DNA of 64,000 nt from Pyricularia pennisetigena (Eukaryota; Ascomycota; Sordariomycetes; Magnaporthales; Pyriculariaceae). The translations under genes and the position numbers were made by a program. The DNA lies in contig NW_021940918.1 of assembly GCF_004337985.1 (NCBI RefSeq), positions 1,116,001-1,180,000 on the forward strand, given 5' to 3'. Position 1 is the first letter of the stretch; the number at the start of each line of letters is the position of its first letter. The notes beneath the pieces are model-generated. The model did no database searches. It was given only the letters and a program-made list of their open reading frames with translations, and was not told the DNA's origin. Positions 36,901-50,106 of the stretch are shown here, in pieces.

Positions 36901-38635
36901 GGACATGAGGCCAGTTCGAAATGTCAATGGCCTGCTGTGCAAGCTTTGCCATACCGGTTACGTCAATCCACCGCCAACAGAGCAGGATCGCAAGTCGTTC
37001 TCCATGCCCCAGCTAGTCAATCACTTCCAGAGCAGGCATGTTGAGCCAGCCATCGCCACGGGTCAGCATACTCCTGTTCCTGAGTGGACCTCAGACATGA
37101 TACTCCTTCCCGACCTCGCTGGAATGCAAGCCCTTCGCCGATCTGCCAGTAGCGACAAACAGAAGGAAAAACTACTTGGCGAATCGCTGCCTCAGATATT
37201 CGAAGCTACCGCTCCTCACAGTAACAATTCTCATCCACCACGAGAAAGCCGCTGGTTGAATGCCCCTGAAACCCACAACTCGCTGCAGGATGCATCGCTC
37301 GATAGGCGTGGCAAATTGTACGACTCGACGTCTTTGGCTGATGATTCGCGGGCAACGAATGGTCACGCAAATGGAAACAAGTTTGGTGCCATTGGCGATG
37401 GGGCTCCCAAGTCTTCCCATGGCACTCAATTGCAACAAGGGCAGGATGGAAGGAACAAGAAAAAGAAGCACGGCAGCAAGGGTCACAATTGTTCCGGCAC
37501 CTACCGGCCTGCGGATGACTGGGTTGCACGAGCCAACCCGGGCGGGGCCAAGGCCTATGATTCCATTTATGGTGATGAGGATTCACACCGCCAGGGCGAC
37601 GAAGTTCGTGCCATGTGGGTAGCTGACAGGGAACAATCAGTTTCTCGTGAAAGGCCAGCACAGATCGGCCCGGAACTTGAAAACGGCACTATCAAGCCTC
37701 ACGGTCAACTTCGCCAGAGCATGTCACTTTCCAGGCCCTCACTGCCTAGCAAGCCTCCCACCCAGGGGCTAATTCCCAGCCCTAGCTTCCGACAACAGCA
37801 CCAACCACCTGCGCCGCCCGCGCATCAAGCACCGAACGCTTTTGAGCGAGAGGGCTCTGACCCGTTGGCGGCACTGGAACTTTACCTGGACCAGGAGCGT
37901 AATCGCGCAGCTGCCAACATGAGCCAGCAGCCCGCCACAAAGTCATATGGCGACGACCCGCGCAGGGACTCGGACACATATACGGGGCCCCAGACGCAGT
38001 ATCGGCGTTATAGCAGTGGACGGGCTGATGAACGACGTAGATCTCGATCTCCTGGTCCGAGGTTTATCAGGTACGCTGACGAGGCTCCGCCTGAACATTA
38101 TCGGGAACGAAGCCCTCCACCCCCACATGGAGAGCCGCCATATGGTCATCGAGCTAGTCTCTCGCAAGATTTGCCACCTTATGACCGCGTGCCGCCAATG
38201 GCCTCTCGCGAGTACTACGGAATCCACGAGGAGGAGCGTCGCTCCCGCCCACCCGTCGAGTACGAAACTTACGAGCTCATCAGGGCTCGTGACGCACAGG
38301 GTGAATACTACATAAGACGACCAGTAATAAGGCGGGGCCTCGAGCCAGACTTGTACCACGCTGGCAGCAATGCTCGCCCACCTGCGGCCGAGAGACGTGT
38401 GTATCGCGAAAGTAGCTACCCTGCCTACGACAGGCTCGCAGGTGCAAACTATCACCCATCCGTATCTCGCCAATCAGCGCACTCGATTTACGATTCACGA
38501 GGGCCAGCGCCTTTTGTCAGACAGGAGCCGGCTTCTCACCCTCGTCCGGATACTGGATTTGCCGAGGAGTATGACCCTCGTTACCCATCAGCCCCGCCTC
38601 CGCCTATTGGTTCAGGCCGGCCTAGATACATGTGA
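33923..38635 (+). CDS. Large F-box protein with two zinc-finger-like motifs (three exons)
   Basis: Exons are 33923-34816, 34870-35314 and 35388-38635, giving 1528 residues. I chose the ATG at 33923 because the frame extends upstream only through a non-ATG start. Residues 1-150 are polar and charged with a basic NLS-like patch (PSRKRKTD). The F-box is at about 157-200 (LPLDRSLLPAEIWHYIFTFC, then LGNLMGVNKLFHSYL). A CxxC pair (ACHHCGKRAG and RTCGPC) follows. A coiled region rich in Glu/Arg/Ala lies around 470-560. Two C2H2-like motifs occur: CNGCDANFKYYGFEGVVQHY with AAKH after it (about 677-705), and CKLCHTGY, ending in LVNHFQSRH (about 964-997). Between and after them are long Pro/Gln/Tyr-rich and Arg/Ser-rich disordered stretches. 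It probably acts as an SCF adaptor with a nucleic-acid or protein-binding part. Substrate unknown; no named family recalled beyond F-box. Confidence 0.88.
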
Positions 38636-39606
38636 AGCAGTTAAATTGCAACGGAAATGATGTACTCCCGGTCGTTGGGACTGCTCTGCGTGGTGCTTGT
38701 CTGCGAATGAACATTAACTTGAGACTGAAGGAGGAGAAAACCGTTCAAGGACTACGACAGGTATTTTACCAGTGGTTATCAGGATACCAGCCGAAACAGA
38801 GGAGGAACGATGTACAAGAGATAAAAATGTACTTGTAGCCCTATATTGGGCCAACGAAGCGCGTAATTCCTAACTATAATGTAAGAGAAGAAGCATCGGC
38901 TCCTGCAGAATGCATGATCTCAATACGAAGTTTTAATTGATTCAGAATAATACACGACCATGCGAATCAACCAACTAGGGTCGTCTATTGGTGGGAGGGG
39001 ATATGATGACTTGACAGCAAAAACATCCACCGGATGTGAATTATCTCCTGATATCCACAGCACAACACGCATGACATCTGATCAGGCAACTGATCACAAG
39101 CCCGCGGGAAATATCGATGAGCAAAGCCGAATATATACACTCAAAAATGACACGCCGGTTGATAGGATGTAAAACCACCGGTTTTCTCAAAACGCGAGCG
39201 TTGGTAATAAGACACAGAGATCAAGGAGGAGTCTGCGTGAGCTCAACAGTAAAAGGGCGTAAGCTTGAATTACATTGCTCCATAATGGGAGAAAAACAAA
39301 AGGAGTTGTGTATATGGTAGAAACATGCCATGCCACCCCCAAGGAGAGAAAAAAAAAACACACGGGGTGGCTGCAGCTGAAATGCGGAAGACAAACCTCG
39401 GTGGCGTCCCTGTCCCCCAAATCAGCAAACTTGAAGTCCTCCGAAAAGCTTACATGTACCAAAGTAGGCAGATAGGTTAGGGACCGAGACAGGTTGCCTA
39501 GGCACCTAAATCTACTTTGCTTGGCACCCTTCCCGCCTTCCATATACCACCACCTCTTTTTATCCCCTGTATTTACATTTAGTCCAACATGGCGCAAACG
39601 GCTTCA
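38636..39606. other. Convergent intergenic region
   Basis: 3' flanks of the large F-box gene (+) and VPS1 (-). No gene seen. Confidence 0.55.
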
Positions 39607-42298
39607 TCATACCACCTCCGAAATGATTTTCGCTGCCTCGCGGTATGTTTGAAGGAGCTTCTCACACTTTTCGCGCTCCTTGACAACACCATCGTCCTCG
39701 TAAAGCAGCTCCTCAAACAAGGACTCCTTATACAGCTCACTCACCAACCGGTTCTGCACTACGTCCTTGCAGTGGTTCACCAGTAGGTGCATGATGGCCT
39801 TGGGGACCGTGTCCGCAATCGATTCGCGGACAATGTTGAAGTAAGACGAGATGAGTGCACGAATGAGCTCCGTCTCCATGGCCTCCCTGTCAGTCAACGC
39901 CGGCTCTCCACTGTGACCCTAGATTGGTTGAAAAAAAGCTATGGTCAGCATTCCGAGGTGCGCAAGTTTACTATCGTGGTAACAATCCTGCTCCCCAGGA
40001 AATCAAAGAGCCGAGATGAACTCACAAATGGCTGTGCAAACGAATCACCACCGCCAGGTTCCAAGCCGACTTCCTGCTCATTATCACGGTAGGAGGGTTG
40101 AATGGGCGACCTCAACATCCTGTCCTCGTTCCTCCGTGCACTTGGGGCGAGGCCAGAGTGCGAGTTTTGCGCAGCATGCCTAGGTGCCGAAGGCTGGCTT
40201 GTTGGCAGCCCTCCAGGTCCGTCCTTTCCAAAGAAGTATGTCAGGAACGAATCCTTGGCGTTGCCTAAGCCCTGGCCATTGAATCGCGCGGGTGATGCCG
40301 AACGACCCATCCCATTCAGGGTCGACGCAATACCGCCTGCACTGTTCTCCCGGACGCCTGGGGACAGACTCCTGCCCGCCTTGGCGACCTGCTTACGAAG
40401 CGCTGTGCTTCCCGCATTTTCGCCACCGGCTACACTTGCCGTGTCATCTTGGTCCTCGGCGTTCTCACCGTTTCCGAGCTCCTTGAGCCGCCGCTTCTCT
40501 CGCCTCTCGCGCTCCTCCAAGATGATCTTCTTCCGTTCCCGCTCTTGCTTCTCGCTAACAACATTGCTCATGGCCGCCGTGGCACCCAGGAAGTTGGGGT
40601 GGTTCGTGTTTATATATGCCCTCTGGATGGAAATGAGCGATTCCACGTATGTCGACGCTGGCCCCAACCGTTCCCTCAGCAGGTCCGAGACAACCTCAAT
40701 CAGCTTAGCCTGCAGCCTGGGGAACCGCGAGAGCTCCGTAGAGCCACATGTGTGGCAGATCTTGATGAGCTCCTCGTAAACCAGCTCAACACAGCGCTGA
40801 CTCGGCATTTCGAGAAGCTTGATCTGAGGCTTCACGAGGAGATCAAAGGCCAACTCTGGGACAAAAAGACTCGGGCGAGGACCAGTCGAGTTTCGTATGG
40901 CAGTGCGAATATCCAGGGCTGTCAGATTGGATGTGGGATCTATCGACTCGAGTGAGCTGCCGAAAACAGAGTTGAAGATGTAGTAGATCCTGGCTCCTCC
41001 GCAAAGCTCCTTGGTGGAGATCTCGGTCGAGGTACCATCGATGGAGGAAATGAAGGACGTGGCAAAGCGCGTCATCAGCTGGAGGATCAGCGAACCACGG
41101 TGTTCCTTTCCGTGGAAGTGCATGTCACCGTAGCTAGCCAGCTCCTGTTGCGTTTGTCCCATCAGGGTGTTGAGTCTTGCCTTGATGTCTGGCAACCGGT
41201 CTCGAATGTGCGCCATGAGCGTTTGGTTGAGTGTTTTGGCCAAGAAATAGGTGCCACACCGAGTTGAGATGTTCCTGTAGGCGGGGTGATGCTTGAAAAA
41301 GTCGGCCTCGGCCTTCAGCGCATCTTCCATGGGCTTGTTGCCTTGTATGTCCTGCTGCGATCGGTTAACGACACCGACCCAGCCAAGCTTGAGCGGATAA
41401 ACACGGCCGGACAGAATGTCGAGAGCATTGGTGCCATGGTCCATGAGATCGACCTTGGTCAGGACACCGATAGTCCTCCTGCCCAGGCCGTCAACATGAC
41501 GGGCCAGTTTCAAGGCCTCCGAGTTGACAATGTCGACATTTGCGGGAGAGACAGCTAGGATAATACTGTTGGGTTTGGCAATGTACTCGGAGATAAGGGT
41601 GCGTGTTTGCTTTTCTATATCGCCGGGCTGGTCTCCAATGGGGACCTACAAACAAAATTGTTACAAAAGTCAGTCTTGTCTCCTTGGGCTGGTTGGGGAT
41701 GGTTCAAATACCTTTGTTAATCCGGGCAAATCAACGAGGGTAAGGTTGAGAACATGTGGTGAGTAGACTTTGAGGTTGATAGGCTGTCGGTTGATACCCT
41801 TGTTTGTGCCTGCTATTCTTGCCGTCTCGTTCTCGATCTCGCGCTTGACGTCGCCAAAGTCTGTGAATCTACGGTTGGGTATGTGGTGAAACTCTGCCCA
41901 TTCGCCGGGCCTAGCGGCGTCTGGAGATCTGTAGCCAACATCGACTGCGGCGCCTTCTTCCTCCGGAACGTTGATGAGCTGGAGAATCAGAGGTCGCCTG
42001 GTTACAATCCCACTGCCACGGGGTAGAAAATCCCTCCCGACGATGTTCTCGAGGACCGAAGACTTTCCGGCTGACTGCGATCCAACGACAACCTGCGTGC
42101 GCATGACAAACAGTCAGTCAGTCAGTTCAGTTCAGGTATTTTATACCACGGGCTCCAGGGGGCGTTGCTCCTCCCATGTTGGCAAACCGGTGCACATACA
42201 ATCTGTGGTAGATCGAGAGAGTCGTTGCCGATTGTGTTGAACACCAAGTCCTGCAGTTTGTTTACTGTGGACAACAAGTCGTCTCCAAGGGCGGCCAT
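39607..42298 (-). CDS. VPS1: Dynamin-like GTPase Vps1 (four exons)
   Basis: Minus-strand exons are 42298-42200, 42092-41712, 41645-40026 and 39918-39607, giving 803 residues. All three introns are GT-AG and keep frame. The start [20 protein letters not shown] is typical of Vps1. GTPase motifs are G1 GSQSAGKS (37-44), G3 DLPG (154-157) and G4 TKVD (223-226), with the dynamin signature [18 protein letters not shown] middle/stalk region follows (about 300-560). A Ser/Gly/Pro-rich disordered insert (about 560-700) precedes the GTPase effector domain ([19 protein letters not shown], then [16 protein letters not shown]). Vps1 drives scission at endosomes and the Golgi, vacuolar protein sorting and peroxisome fission. 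There is no PH or Pro-rich domain, which separates it from classical dynamin; Dnm1 is the main alternative, but the N-terminus and overall pattern favour Vps1. It is divergent from COX19. Confidence 0.94.
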
Positions 42299-43265
42299 GA
42301 CGAAAATCGGCTCCGTAGTCTACAAAGAGACCTTGAAACAAGTCGAGATCGGATCGCAGAAGTTTGTCGGCAAGTCCAGAATTTTTTTTTAATTTTTTTT
42401 TTTCCTTTCTTATAGCGGCGTGGCTGATAAGCTAAGTCGGCTTAAGCCCAGGGGCGTGGACACGGAGCCTGGTGTTTACGGCAAACGGGTTTCACTGGGA
42501 TGCTGAAAGCTGGATGTCGCTTCGACGTCAGAGTAAGGCAGGTAGCAACCAAGCCAGCTCCCGTCCTAGAATTTCTTCGGATGGTAATCTGCAGCTGCAG
42601 TTACCAGGGCCTTTTGCACAAGACTGGATGAAGTGAACACAACCACAAGACAAGACCGAAAAGAAGGAAACCGTCAGTGCATGTTTGGGGTGTCTGTTGG
42701 TATTTTTTGTTTTTGTTTTGTCCCACGGGCCAAGGGGCAAAAGAATTAATTGCCTATCGATTCATCCAAGTGGGTGCAGTCGCGTCGGGTGGCATATCTT
42801 CCTGGAAAATGAGAATTATGCGCGATCCTGGCTGGTTGCCTCAGGCTGCTATGTCCGCTATGCAAGTAAGTACTGTACCGTAGAGAGCGGCGCCCCCGGC
42901 TTGCCCGAGGCCCCCAAACTTGGGCCCAATTAAACATTAAACCCAGTGCCCATGCGACTTGGAACAAGACGCGGCGCGCAATCAACCGTGCATAAGGAAG
43001 GAAGACAGGCTCCATCTATCGCACGAAACCACCGACGGCAGCCCGGAGCAAAACGGCCAGTCAAGAGCTGACCGCACCAACGTTTGGCCCATTCGGCACC
43101 CGGATCCACAGTATTGAATCGATTCTTCTCGGATTTTTTTTTTTCTTAATTCTCTATATTACTTCGTTGAAGAGCTTCACAAGAGCAACCCAAGTGTGCA
43201 GACTCACAGAGCTCAAGTGGTCTATGAAAGTCTGAAGCAGTCTCTGGTACACCCTCTCAGTTGTC
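42299..43265. other. Divergent promoter region between VPS1 and COX19
   Basis: About 970 nt of shared upstream sequence with T runs at 42380-42402 and 43136-43144. No gene seen. Confidence 0.55.
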
Positions 43266-43758
43266 ATGAGTGCATTCGGTGGGCCAGGCGGTGGCCAAAT
43301 AAACCAGAAGCCCATTCCGTGAGTTTCGCCGGGCCTCCTTTTCTTCCTTTTATTTTTTGTTTTATTTTTTAAAGTTTTTCCATCCTTAACAAGGGCAAAG
43401 AGGCCGTCCCCTGTATTATTTATATTCTAACATCAACACATATAGTCCACAACGGGGTAGCTTTCCTTTGGATCACGATGGCGAGTGCAAGCATGTCATG
43501 ACTTCATATCTTGCTTGCATGAAAAAGGTTAGGGGAGTTAACGAAAACGAGTGTCGTGAGTTTGCCAAGTCATACCTGGCTTGTCGAATGGACCAGTAAG
43601 TGACTTGACCATCAGGATCACTCTCAGCAGCGTACTGACTGGACTTTTGTAGCAACCTGATGGCTCGAGATGAGTTCAAGAACTTGGGGTTCCAAGACCC
43701 AGTTAAGGATGGTTCAAATAAGGGCGACCCAGCGAAGAAGGGCGAGCTGCTTTGGTAA
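43266..43758 (+). CDS. COX19: Cytochrome c oxidase assembly protein Cox19 (three exons)
   Basis: Exons are 43266-43318, 43446-43595 and 43653-43758, giving 102 residues. The introns (GTGAGT...TATAG and GTAAGT...TGTAG) are phase 2 and join [20 protein letters not shown] and [17 protein letters not shown], both strongly Cox19-like. The twin CX9C motif is visible: Cys32-Cys42 and Cys54-Cys64. Known for the family: Cox19 is a small soluble protein of the mitochondrial intermembrane space, imported and oxidised by Mia40, and it helps copper handling with Cox11 during cytochrome oxidase assembly. Length is close to the yeast protein (98 residues). The short first exon (53 nt) and lack of any long open frame mean it is easily missed. 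Confidence 0.95.
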
Positions 43759-44717
43759 CAAACATTACCAGGCGCCCACGTCAACGTTTTGTTGCGCTCC
43801 AACGATACGGGATTGGCCCTCATCAATGGACGTACCTGTAAGATTAGTATACATGTGCATCTAAACAATTGTTACAATACCCCCAAGAATACACTTATAC
43901 ACACACACAACCCAAATTCACGTTAGTTGGTCGCTTGAGTGAGGTTGTCGGTGAGCCGTGAGACAACTTAATTGCCCGTTTTTATATTGGGCCGTATTTC
44001 AGGAAATATCTGAGTGATATTCCTTGGTTGTCAGAAGTCTTCCAAACGTTGGGTGTGTTGGTTCACCAACAGCCGAGGCACCAACATAAAACTCCGCATT
44101 TGGAATAGGCGGTCACATCAGCTCGAAATTAAAAGGTGCCCGGGAAGGTACCTAGGTAGGTAAAGGTAAGTCATTGGTTCATTTCAATAACTCGTTCATG
44201 TCAGAAGAGGCAGCGGAGGTGAACAACCTTCAAGTAGAAGATAAGGTAGGTATGCGTCCTAGGTTCCGTCAATGTTGGATACGGCTCAACAGCCCAGCCC
44301 ATTCACAAACAACACACCAAGTCCCAACTGACTGACTGACTGACTGTTACCGCACCTGTAAGACCACTTCACGTTTGTCCCCATAAAAGATTAGGTTGGG
44401 TGGGTCCTTAATCAGTGACCAGTAAAAAAGCTCATCAGCGTGTCGTACGGTAACTAAACTCCACCAAGCCTCAGGCATCAACGTTCGGACTTGACGAACA
44501 AGACAGCTTTTGGGTACAAGCATTATAGGTGAGGATCCGTTGAAGCTTTGATCACCGCGGACAACTTGACATTCCAGAAACACCAGTCGCTAAGCAAAAA
44601 GAAATACACCAAGCTGCCGGAAACCATCTTTGCGCTATTCCAAATTTTCTATCACTAGGAACCGACCTCAACCGGCAAGTCTCGAATACAGCGCGGCAGA
44701 ACAAACGATTCGTCACA
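43759..44717. other. COX19-SAR1 spacer
   Basis: Contains the SAR1 promoter and 5'UTR. It holds a CTAGGTAGGTA-type cluster (44145-44170) and a tandem ACTG repeat (44327-44346). No gene seen. Confidence 0.55.
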
Positions 44718-45686
<969 letters not shown>

Positions 45687-45987
45687 AGGAAGAAGATACC
45701 AAGTCAGAAGTGTTTGTCTTTTTTTTTGGAGTGGGAAGGTTTGGCGATGAGGCGCAACACATTCTCTATCTGATGGTATGGCTGTTTAATCCACCAAGCT
45801 TATTGGTTGCCCATGCTACTTTTTATCGTGCACGGGGTTCTTTCTCTGGGTATAGACGCAGGCTGTCATATAGGGCTGCTCCATGGGATGAGGCTACATT
45901 GCATGTGTAGGCTTGCCCTGCATGTTGTGTGTTGGTGGATTCCACAGTCTGTTTTTGGTAATGCGACGCTAGGCGAATAAGGAAGCA

Positions 45988-46026
<39 letters not shown>

Positions 46027-47058
46027 TCTCCTCGCTTTTGCCCTTCCTTACGTTGAGAAACACTTGTAATTGATGACATGGTGCTTGTTTATACCAAAAT
46101 TTCCCAAGTTCACACCCTGGTATGTATGGTCTGACCATCGCGGCAAGTTGTTCAACATTGATTTCTTTTGATGAAACTAAAATGGTCGGTCTCCAGCCAG
46201 ATGAGTTTTCAGACCAACCGGCTGCATAAAACGTACGGTGTGTGCTGCTGGTTGGGGTAAACTAGCAACTTCTGGGCTCGCAGGTGGCAGAATATAAAGC
46301 GTCCCAATGACTGACTGTATAGGCGTGCTTCTTTAGCAGCTCTGAGAACCCAGATTAAACATCATCTTAATACATCTTTGATTTCAGCCAAGATGGTCCA
46401 GGTAGAGGTACCTTCGGTCGATTAGATGGGTGGGGAACCTCGATTACGTAAGGATACCATCTATCTGCATCGACGTCATTTACGGCCCGCATGAAAGGTG
46501 AAGCCCACCCCTGGTCTGCACCGATGACAGGCATTGATTGACATACTAACCTCACACAGACAAGCATGGATAGTACAAACGAAAGCCCGCGTTCCTGGAC
46601 AACGTGATCACTGTACCATTATCGAACAGTCTTATTTTACTACAACATCAGACTGCGGACAACAGATGATCGGTTAGCCATCAAAATTCTTCTGCCTGCC
46701 GTCTGTAAATTCCTCCTATTATCTTTTTTTTTATCTCGAAAGAAACGGGCCGCATCCGACCTGCAGAAAGAAGAAAGAGGGTATCGCACTGATCTCTGAT
46801 CCGAGGTCATCTTGCCTCGGCTACGACTACCAATTTACGGAAAGAAACGAACGTCTACGGTTATAGCTTTCAACGTCTTGCAACGAAAAAAAAGAACATA
46901 CTTGAATCGGCCAACTTCAAATCGACTCAGCCGATAAAAAAAAAAAAAGTTCCTCCCATTCCTGATATCGTCCAACGGGTGACACTTGAATTTCGAAATT
47001 CACGGTCCGCCGCAGCGTGACAAGAACGTCCTGCGGCGGAGCTCGACGTCGTATAATA
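45687..47058. other. SAR1 to lipase-gene spacer
   Basis: SAR1 3' flank and promoter of the patatin-like gene, with a 33-T run at 45993-46025 and an A run (46937-46948) about 110 nt before the next start. No gene seen. Confidence 0.55.
45993..46025. repeat. poly(T) run of 33
   Basis: Uninterrupted T run about 300 nt downstream of SAR1. Confidence 0.95.
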
Positions 47059-49507
47059 ATGCCCGAGAAACAAATCAACGTGCCCGCAAGGGCTTACGGC
47101 TTCCCTCCAGAAGCCTACGACCCTTCGATTCTTCCCGATTTTGATGTCAGTTTTCTCCGCCCGGAGGATCTCGAGGCCTTTATCCAGGCGCTATCGGCAC
47201 CAGATACCACCCAGCCGGGCGATGACAACCTGGCATCTCCCCGCAGTCCCGGCGCGCGTAGCTTTAGCAGTTTTGACCTTACCAAGCGCGCCTCGAGCGT
47301 ATTACCCGACGATGCACAAGTCGTTGCTGCACACGCGGCGGCCGCTGGCGGCGAGACTGCCCCTGGCCCAGGCGAGAACGATACCAACAATGCCAGTGGA
47401 TTTGGCAACGGCTCGAGCCAGTCTTTGTTCATAACAGCACAGTCGGACTGGGCCCCCGTTCATGAAAAAGTCATAGGTTCTCAAAGCCATCGACAAAAGA
47501 AGAGCTCGCGGCGGCGGAAGCGTTCCAAGGCCGTGGCTCCGGGGCGCCGAACGCGTGATGAGACTCGCGAAGGTTACCTATACGGGCTTCTGAAATGGCC
47601 ATTTTTGCTCATCGTCGGGACATGGATTGTCGGGTTGGCAGTCACATACTTGTTCACACGCGCCTACATCTTTTTCTACGAGCAGTTTGTGGCTTGGAGA
47701 GGCCGCAGAGAGAAGCTTCGTCGTAATATGCGCGCCACCTCACGATACCCCGATTGGGTCAAGGCCGCTCGCGAACTGGACAACTTCTTGGGGAACGAGG
47801 GGTGGAAGGAGCATAACGAATTCGCTTATTACGACAGTAAGACTGTGCGGCGCGTGTGGGACTCCCTTCGACGCTCTAGGATAAGAGCGGCGCAGATGGA
47901 AGCCAGCGGGTCTCTGTCATCATCGTCTTCAAATGAGGGCGGCAAGACAACACCAATCGAGGATCTTAAGGTTCTGATTGAGGCTTGCGTCAAGAACAAT
48001 TTCGTTGGTGTGGAGAATCCTCGGCTCTATAGCCAAACGTACTATGGCACCAAGAACCTGGTGCAGAACTACGTGGACGAAGGTGCGTGCATTAGACTCG
48101 GTTCTAATCCCTGCTTAATGCAGTGTGTAGCTAATCTCAGACATTGTCGTGGTTTTAGTCGAGAAAAGCCTCACATTCTTGCTCGAAACTAAGCAGCTCA
48201 GCATGGAAGACAAGAGGAGCATTTTCAAGCGGGTTAGCGCAAACTATGGGCGTACCGCGCTCTGCCTTTCGGGCGGGGCAGCCTTCGCCTACTATCACTT
48301 TGGCGTCGTCAAGGCTTTGCTGGAAGAGGATCTTCTTCCCGACGTCATTACGGGGACGAGTGGGGGTGCTTTAGTCGCGGCTCTTGTAGCTACCCGCACC
48401 AACGAGGAGTTAAAGAAGCTACTGGTCCCGGCTCTGTCAACCAAGATCACGGCGTGCAGGGAGCCCATAACCGTCTGGCTCCGGAGATGGTGGTCCACCG
48501 GAGCCAGATTCGACTCGGTTGACTGGGCGAAGCAATGCTCGTGGTGGTCACATGGGTCTATGACCTTCAGGGAGGCCTATGAGAGGACGGGTCGCATCCT
48601 CAACGTCTCGTGCGTGCCCGCCGACCCGCACTCGCCAACAATCCTCTGCAACTACTTGACCTCACCCGACTGTGTCATTTGGTCTGCGGTGTTGGCTTCG
48701 GCTGCTGTCCCGGGCATCCTCAACCCTGTGGTGCTTATGATGAAGAGAGCAGATGGTAGCCTTGCTCCCTATTCATTTGGGCACAAGTGGAAGGATGGAA
48801 GCCTGCGGACTGACATTCCCATCCGTGCGCTGAACCTACAATTCAACGTTAACTTCACCATTGTCAGCCAGGTAAACCCACACATCAACCTCTTCTTCTT
48901 CAGCAGCAGAGGCTCAGTTGGACAACCCGTCACGCACCGTCGTGGCAGGGGGTGGAGGGGCGGTTTCTTGGGCAGTGCGACTGAGCAGTACATCAAGCTC
49001 GACCTCACCAAGTGGCTCAAAGTGCTCCGGCAGCTGGAGCTCTTGCCTAGGCCACTGGGTCAGGATTGGTCGCAATTGTGGCTGCAGCAGTCTTTCGGCG
49101 GAACCGTTACGATCTGGCCCAAGACGATCATATCCGACTTTGTGCACATTCTGTCTGATCCAGACATGGCTCGCCTTGCGCGCATGATCCACGAAGGCCA
49201 ACAGTCGACGTTTCCTAAGATCAAGTTCATCTCGAACAGGCTGCGCATCGAAAGACTTATCGAACGTGGTCGGAGGGAGACGAGGCCTTATATCCGGCGC
49301 GGTAGCGTAGAAAGCATCATCAGCGAGGACGACCTTCGGGAGCTCCTGCTGCTCCGTGGATCAGCGAACGGCACAGATGAGGAGATTACCACCAACGACG
49401 AGATGGAGTTTGCATCAGACGAAAAGGCTGTGCTTACTGAAGATGAGGGGCAGTCCGATGGGGGTACTGATAATGCAGAAGGCAACCCTCTTTTGAATAG
49501 TCGCTAG
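47059..49507 (+). CDS. Patatin-like phospholipase/lipase with an N-terminal membrane segment (two exons)
   Basis: Exons are 47059-48082 and 48159-49507, giving 790 residues. The intron is GTGCGT...TTTTAG with a GCTAATC branch-like site. The ATG at 47059 is preferred; the upstream extension has no ATG. Residues 1-170 are polar, with a basic patch (KKSSRRRKRSK). One hydrophobic segment spans about 180-207 (WPFLLIVGTWIVGLAVTYLF). A conserved region typical of the DUF3336 part of fungal lipases follows (PDWVKAARELDNFLGNEGW; YYDSKTVRRVWDSLRRSR). The patatin domain starts near 374: oxyanion segment LSGGAAFAYYHFG (378-390), nucleophile GTSGG with Ser409, and catalytic Asp554 in WKDGSL. The catalytic dyad is complete. 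Relatives include yeast Tgl3/4/5, which are lipid-droplet triacylglycerol lipases or lysophospholipid acyltransferases. The exact substrate here is unknown. The acidic tail ends NPLLNSR. Confidence 0.92.
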
Positions 49508-50106
49508 CTAATAGCAAGCAAGAATTGTGCTAAAGGAAAGGCTAATATGCCCATCATAGAAAGAGTAGGTCCCGCCATAGTGGCGATGCCTATCTGGCGG
49601 GGCTATCGAATTTTGGCGAACGGGGGATGAGGTGTAAATTAGTTTGATAGACCATCTGCATTTTCCTTATGTACATTATTGTTACAGCTTTGCTCGGCTA
49701 CCCTTTTGCCCGTTGCATCACGATGTCTGAAATCCCACGGCCCTTTTATGTCATCTGATGAGAAGCTTTCTATTTAGTTACTATCGTGTCTGCATCTAGA
49801 ACATTTTAATCTCTAGCTTTGCTCAATTCTATGTATTTGGACGAGAAAAGGCTCTCTCTTTTTTTTTTTTTTTTTTTTTTTTTTCTCAAGCCAGCAATCA
49901 TGAGTTGAATATTACGCCAGCTCCCGCCAACCGTCTCGTTGAAAGGAGAGAATCTATGGGTCCCAAGTCCCTTTTTCCGAAGCATATCTCTCGGCTTCAG
50001 CCATTAGAAAGGAGGAGAATTGAGACAATGGAAAGGACAAAGTCAGGGAGGGATAACAAATAGAAGACAACGGCAGAATAACAGGAATCACAAGCGTCGT
50101 GGTTTG
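49508..50106. other. Convergent intergenic region
   Basis: 3' flanks of the lipase gene (+) and the RTA1-family gene (-), with a 26-T run at 49859-49884. No gene seen. Confidence 0.6.
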
